Below the pieces are notes generated by a model. It saw only the letters and a list, made by a program, of their open reading frames with translations, made no database searches and was not told the origin of the DNA. Both the position numbers and the translations under genes were made by a program. From Chimonanthus salicifolius (Eukaryota; Streptophyta; Magnoliopsida; Laurales; Calycanthaceae): a stretch of DNA of 64,000 nt. The stretch covers positions 32,226,631-32,290,630 of the forward strand of contig CM023539.1 of the NCBI GenBank assembly GCA_013350335.1. The letters run 5' to 3'. Of this stretch, positions 61,101 through 64,000 are shown piece by piece (positions within the stretch are counted from its first letter, which is position 1; each line of letters begins with the position of its first letter).

Positions 61101-63894
61101 GGAAGGGGTTGAGATCTATTGTTCATTGAAAAATTTCCATTTGCTTGTGAGTTTGATTGGCCACTTGTTGATCTTAAGCCTAGACCTTCCATGATACTTG
61201 ACCACTTTTGATCATTAGGAACTGTTTTTCTTTTTCATTTTCGTGAAAGATGCCTATTTGATGTTGTATTTCATCTATTATTGCTTATTCTCCCTCATGT
61301 TTTTGTTGTTTTTTCCTCCTTTTGTTGTTAGATTTTTAGTACTAAAATTTTTGTTTATATTTATGTTGTTTTATGAAGGTTAGAAACCACTCCAGGCAGA
61401 ACCATACAATGATAGTCCTCGATGATGACTCAATTGTACATCGAAGTCGCTCAGGTATCTATTTCAAACTTGCAACTTTAAGATGATACAATTCTGGTTG
61501 ACTTGGATATCTTTTTATTATTTTTTTTATTTTGAAATAGTAATAATGTATTAATGAGAAAAATTACAAGATAACAGCATAGGAGGGATATTATGTTAGT
61601 GACAAAAACACAAAAGATTGCATGAATCCAACAAAAGAATCACTTCTATCTATACCTACTTTTGACAAAGAGTCCACAATGTTGTTAGCCTTGCATGTAA
61701 ACAAATCAGAATCCAAACACACCCTGATTTACTCTTCCTCAAACACGTCGTGATAAATTGCATATATTGTCATCTTCAAGTCAAGGATAGTGAGTGAGGA
61801 AAGAGTTATTGATCAATTCAAGAACAACTAAGATGGCTAAGGAAACACTTTTGTACAATACCAAATACTATCTCTCTATTCTCGTTTCCATATTCTAGTA
61901 TCCCTGTGTAAAAGGGAATTTCTTCTACGTACTATATTGATCCATCCCCTTTTCTCTACTTTTTACTGCTATGTTTCTAGGTACTTACACTAGCATTTTC
62001 TTTTCGAAGGGGTTATCACTGCAGAGGAACAAACGTCAACTAGGTTGACTCTCAATGATTATAATAATCATGGAAGACATTTATTTAGTGCTAGGCCTTC
62101 CACTAATTCAGAAAGCAATCTCACTACTGAGGTAATTTGGATTATAATGAACTTATCATTTTTTGCACTTTAATTATGCATATCATCTAAAGATTGTTTC
62201 CTTTTGTCCAAGTCGTTAGTGTTGTTTACGTTGTCATTATTTCAAAATAAAACCATTATGAGTATTTGACAATTTTGTTTACATTGGTTGGGTCATTTAA
62301 ACACCCATCTACTTTTTTTTTTTTTGGGTTTTTGCTTCTTGTTAAGCTTTTCCTTAGGTTCTATTAATTTTGAGAAGAGTTTTCCCGGCATTGGTTCAAC
62401 ACTAAAAAGAGAGCTTATATAATATAAGTGATCAACTAATTCTCATATTCTCCATATCATGCGAACAACTTTATGGAATGAGGCTATGTATATTATATTT
62501 TAAATGTTGATCATTTTATTTAAAGAAAAGAATAGTAGTGCATAGATCCTGGAGTAATTTTATTTAACGAAAAGAATAATAGTGCATAGATCCTGGAGTA
62601 GAAGACCTGAGATAGGTCTTGAGCCAAATTGATTTGGGCACTAGTACTAACATGGGAGTTTTCCAAGTTTTGGATCTAGTATAAAGGAAATTTCTGAAGT
62701 ATGCCCCTAAAAACATTAGTATAGAGTACTGAAATGTTCTTACAATTTATCTAGTATAGTGTTAATGTGATCTCCCTCTTTTCTTGATATCTGTATTTGC
62801 TTTCTTTCTTCATGACTGCATGTATCATTTCTAATCATTGAATCCATGCAAATGTTTCAATGTATATTCTGGTCATGCTTCTGCACCAAACAGCTATTCT
62901 GCCTCATCTAATAGTACGTAGGTCGTCCAAAAGATTCATAAACTAATATCATTGGTATCTTTTGCAGCACAATTATTGACAATGAAATCACAAATCTAGT
63001 ACATTGTGCTCTTACAATATTATGCCAGCCACAAGTCACCAGTTTGTAATTGACTGACTAGAAGGGAGTGTAGGTCCCTCCTTACTCATTTTTCTCCTGA
63101 AGTGAGAAATCTCCTCCATCTACAACATACCTCTCCCTTGTTTAATGCAGACAATTTCTTAAAAGTGAAATGGGAGAATAATGAGCACATTCCAAGTGTG
63201 CGACGGGCTCAAAATCCATGTCTGTTTCGATAACCAGGCCTAATTTTGAATATTAATGATTTTTTTTTTCTAATTGAATCTTTCTTCACATTATATGTGA
63301 ATAATAATTTGGCACAGCCTCTGATCCAATTTATCAGCTGATTTCCCGGACAAGTTAGTCCCCAGGTTATAGTATGATTTTGTAGGTGGGTTAGTATAAA
63401 GGAATTTTCTAAAGGAAATGCCCCCAAAAACGCTAGTATTGAGTCTTGAAATGTTCTTACCGTCAAAATATATGAGTTGAAATGGACAACTAAATAGAAG
63501 TGAATGGGTGACCTCCCTCTTATCTTGATATCTATATCTAATACATTGCTCTCTCTTTCTTTATGACTGCATGCATCATTTATGAACATTGGATCCATGC
63601 AAATGTTCTAGTATATGTTCTTCTTCGATGTTTGACCACTTTGGATCACTGTGACACCAGATAACTACACATGAAGGAAGGGAACCACAGATTAATGCAA
63701 TGAAGGAACCAGCCTTCACTTGCTCCATTTGCCTGGGCCCTTTGGTGGAGGAGACATCAACGTTGTGCGGCCACATTTTCTGCAAGGAATGCATCGCCAC
63801 TGCCATCAGAGTACAGAGCAAATGCCCCACTTGTAGACACAGTTTAACAATTAACAACATACACAGGGTCTACCTTCCCACTACTACCTGTTAA
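58122..63894 (+). CDS. RING-finger E3 ubiquitin ligase, RNF4/STUbL-like, copy 3 (4 exons)
   Basis: Exons 58122-58352, 61379-61454, 62010-62131 and 63661-63894 have the same lengths, phases and splice borders as the other copies and give 220 aa. The only amino-acid change against copy 1 is Gln7Arg. In exon 4 two changes are silent (a Gln codon and a zinc-ligand Cys codon TGC/TGT), so the RING is unchanged. Intron 1 has a private 14-bp deletion near 60601 that does not touch a splice site. The gene looks fully functional by sequence. Confidence 0.85.
61517..61805 (-). mobile_element. LINE-like RNase H remnant in intron 2, copy 3
   Basis: Same antisense fossil as in copies 1 and 2, with the coding-like part at 61591-61722. 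Confidence 0.45.
62513..62600 (+). repeat. 44-bp tandem duplication in intron 3, copy 3
   Basis: Copies at 62513-62556 and 62557-62600, as in unit 1. Confidence 0.85.
62679..63622 (+). repeat. Diverged duplication in intron 3, copy 3
   Basis: Segments at about 62679-62876 and 63394-63622, equivalent to those in unit 1. Confidence 0.6.
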
Positions 63895-64000
63895 GAGAAG
63901 TTACTCCAGACTACACTGTTGAAAGGAAGGACAAATAAAAATCACCACTCACAACTGCTGCATACAGATGCGACCTGACAAGTGGAGCAATTTTTAGTCG
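63895..64000 (+). other. 3' untranslated region of RING gene copy 3 (cut by window)
   Basis: Matches the start of the 3' region of copies 1 and 2. The sequence stops at the window edge. Confidence 0.5.

Larger units (their letters stand above)
45345..64000 (+). repeat. Tandem segmental duplication, unit 3 (cut by window end)
   Basis: Third copy, complete through the whole RING gene and cut off in its 3' untranslated region by the window edge. Indel states mostly match unit 2. It keeps the 700-bp stretch that unit 2 lost and has a private 14-bp deletion in intron 1 (near 60601). More copies could follow beyond the window. Confidence 0.95.

Overview
The window is nuclear DNA of a flowering plant. 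It is AT-rich, has long T-rich introns with GT..AG borders, and is full of plant-type LTR retrotransposon remains (Copia LTR, gag and primer-binding-site pieces, and a 4.3-4.4 kb solo-LTR-like element). There are no bacterial-style operons. I cannot name the species; a woody dicot or magnoliid would fit but is a guess.

The window is almost entirely three direct tandem copies of one segment of about 22.4-23.0 kb: unit 1 (1-22954), unit 2 (22955-45344) and unit 3 (45345 to the window end, incomplete). The join between units is seamless. The copies differ by scattered substitutions and by private or shared indels, so they look like real, separately ageing duplicates and not a repeated read. Units 2 and 3 share most indel states, and unit 1 is the odd one out.

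Each unit has the same layout. First comes a graveyard of Copia pieces: a minus-strand gag start, PBS and LTR, then plus-strand LTR pieces. One of these LTRs is split by a 4.3-4.4 kb TG..CA element flanked by the 5-bp target-site duplication GTCTA. An AT-rich stretch follows, then a second element of the same family in inverted orientation. Next come a promoter and pyrimidine-rich leader, and a four-exon gene. The last part is about 4.5 kb of AT-rich DNA with no gene I recognise.

The one convincing gene per unit encodes a 220-aa protein with a C-terminal C3HC4 RING finger ending in LPTT(T)C, as in the RNF4-like / SUMO-targeted ubiquitin ligase (STUbL) family. It also has two SUMO-interaction-like motifs (VVVITI and MIVLDDD). 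All three copies have intact exons and splice sites. The proteins differ only at residues 7, 20 and 76, and the RING is invariant. The promoters differ more clearly: a CACGTG G-box in units 2 and 3 is CACCTG in unit 1, and unit 1 has gained a possible upstream ATG. The main result is a recent tandem triplication of a STUbL-like gene together with its retrotransposon-rich surroundings.
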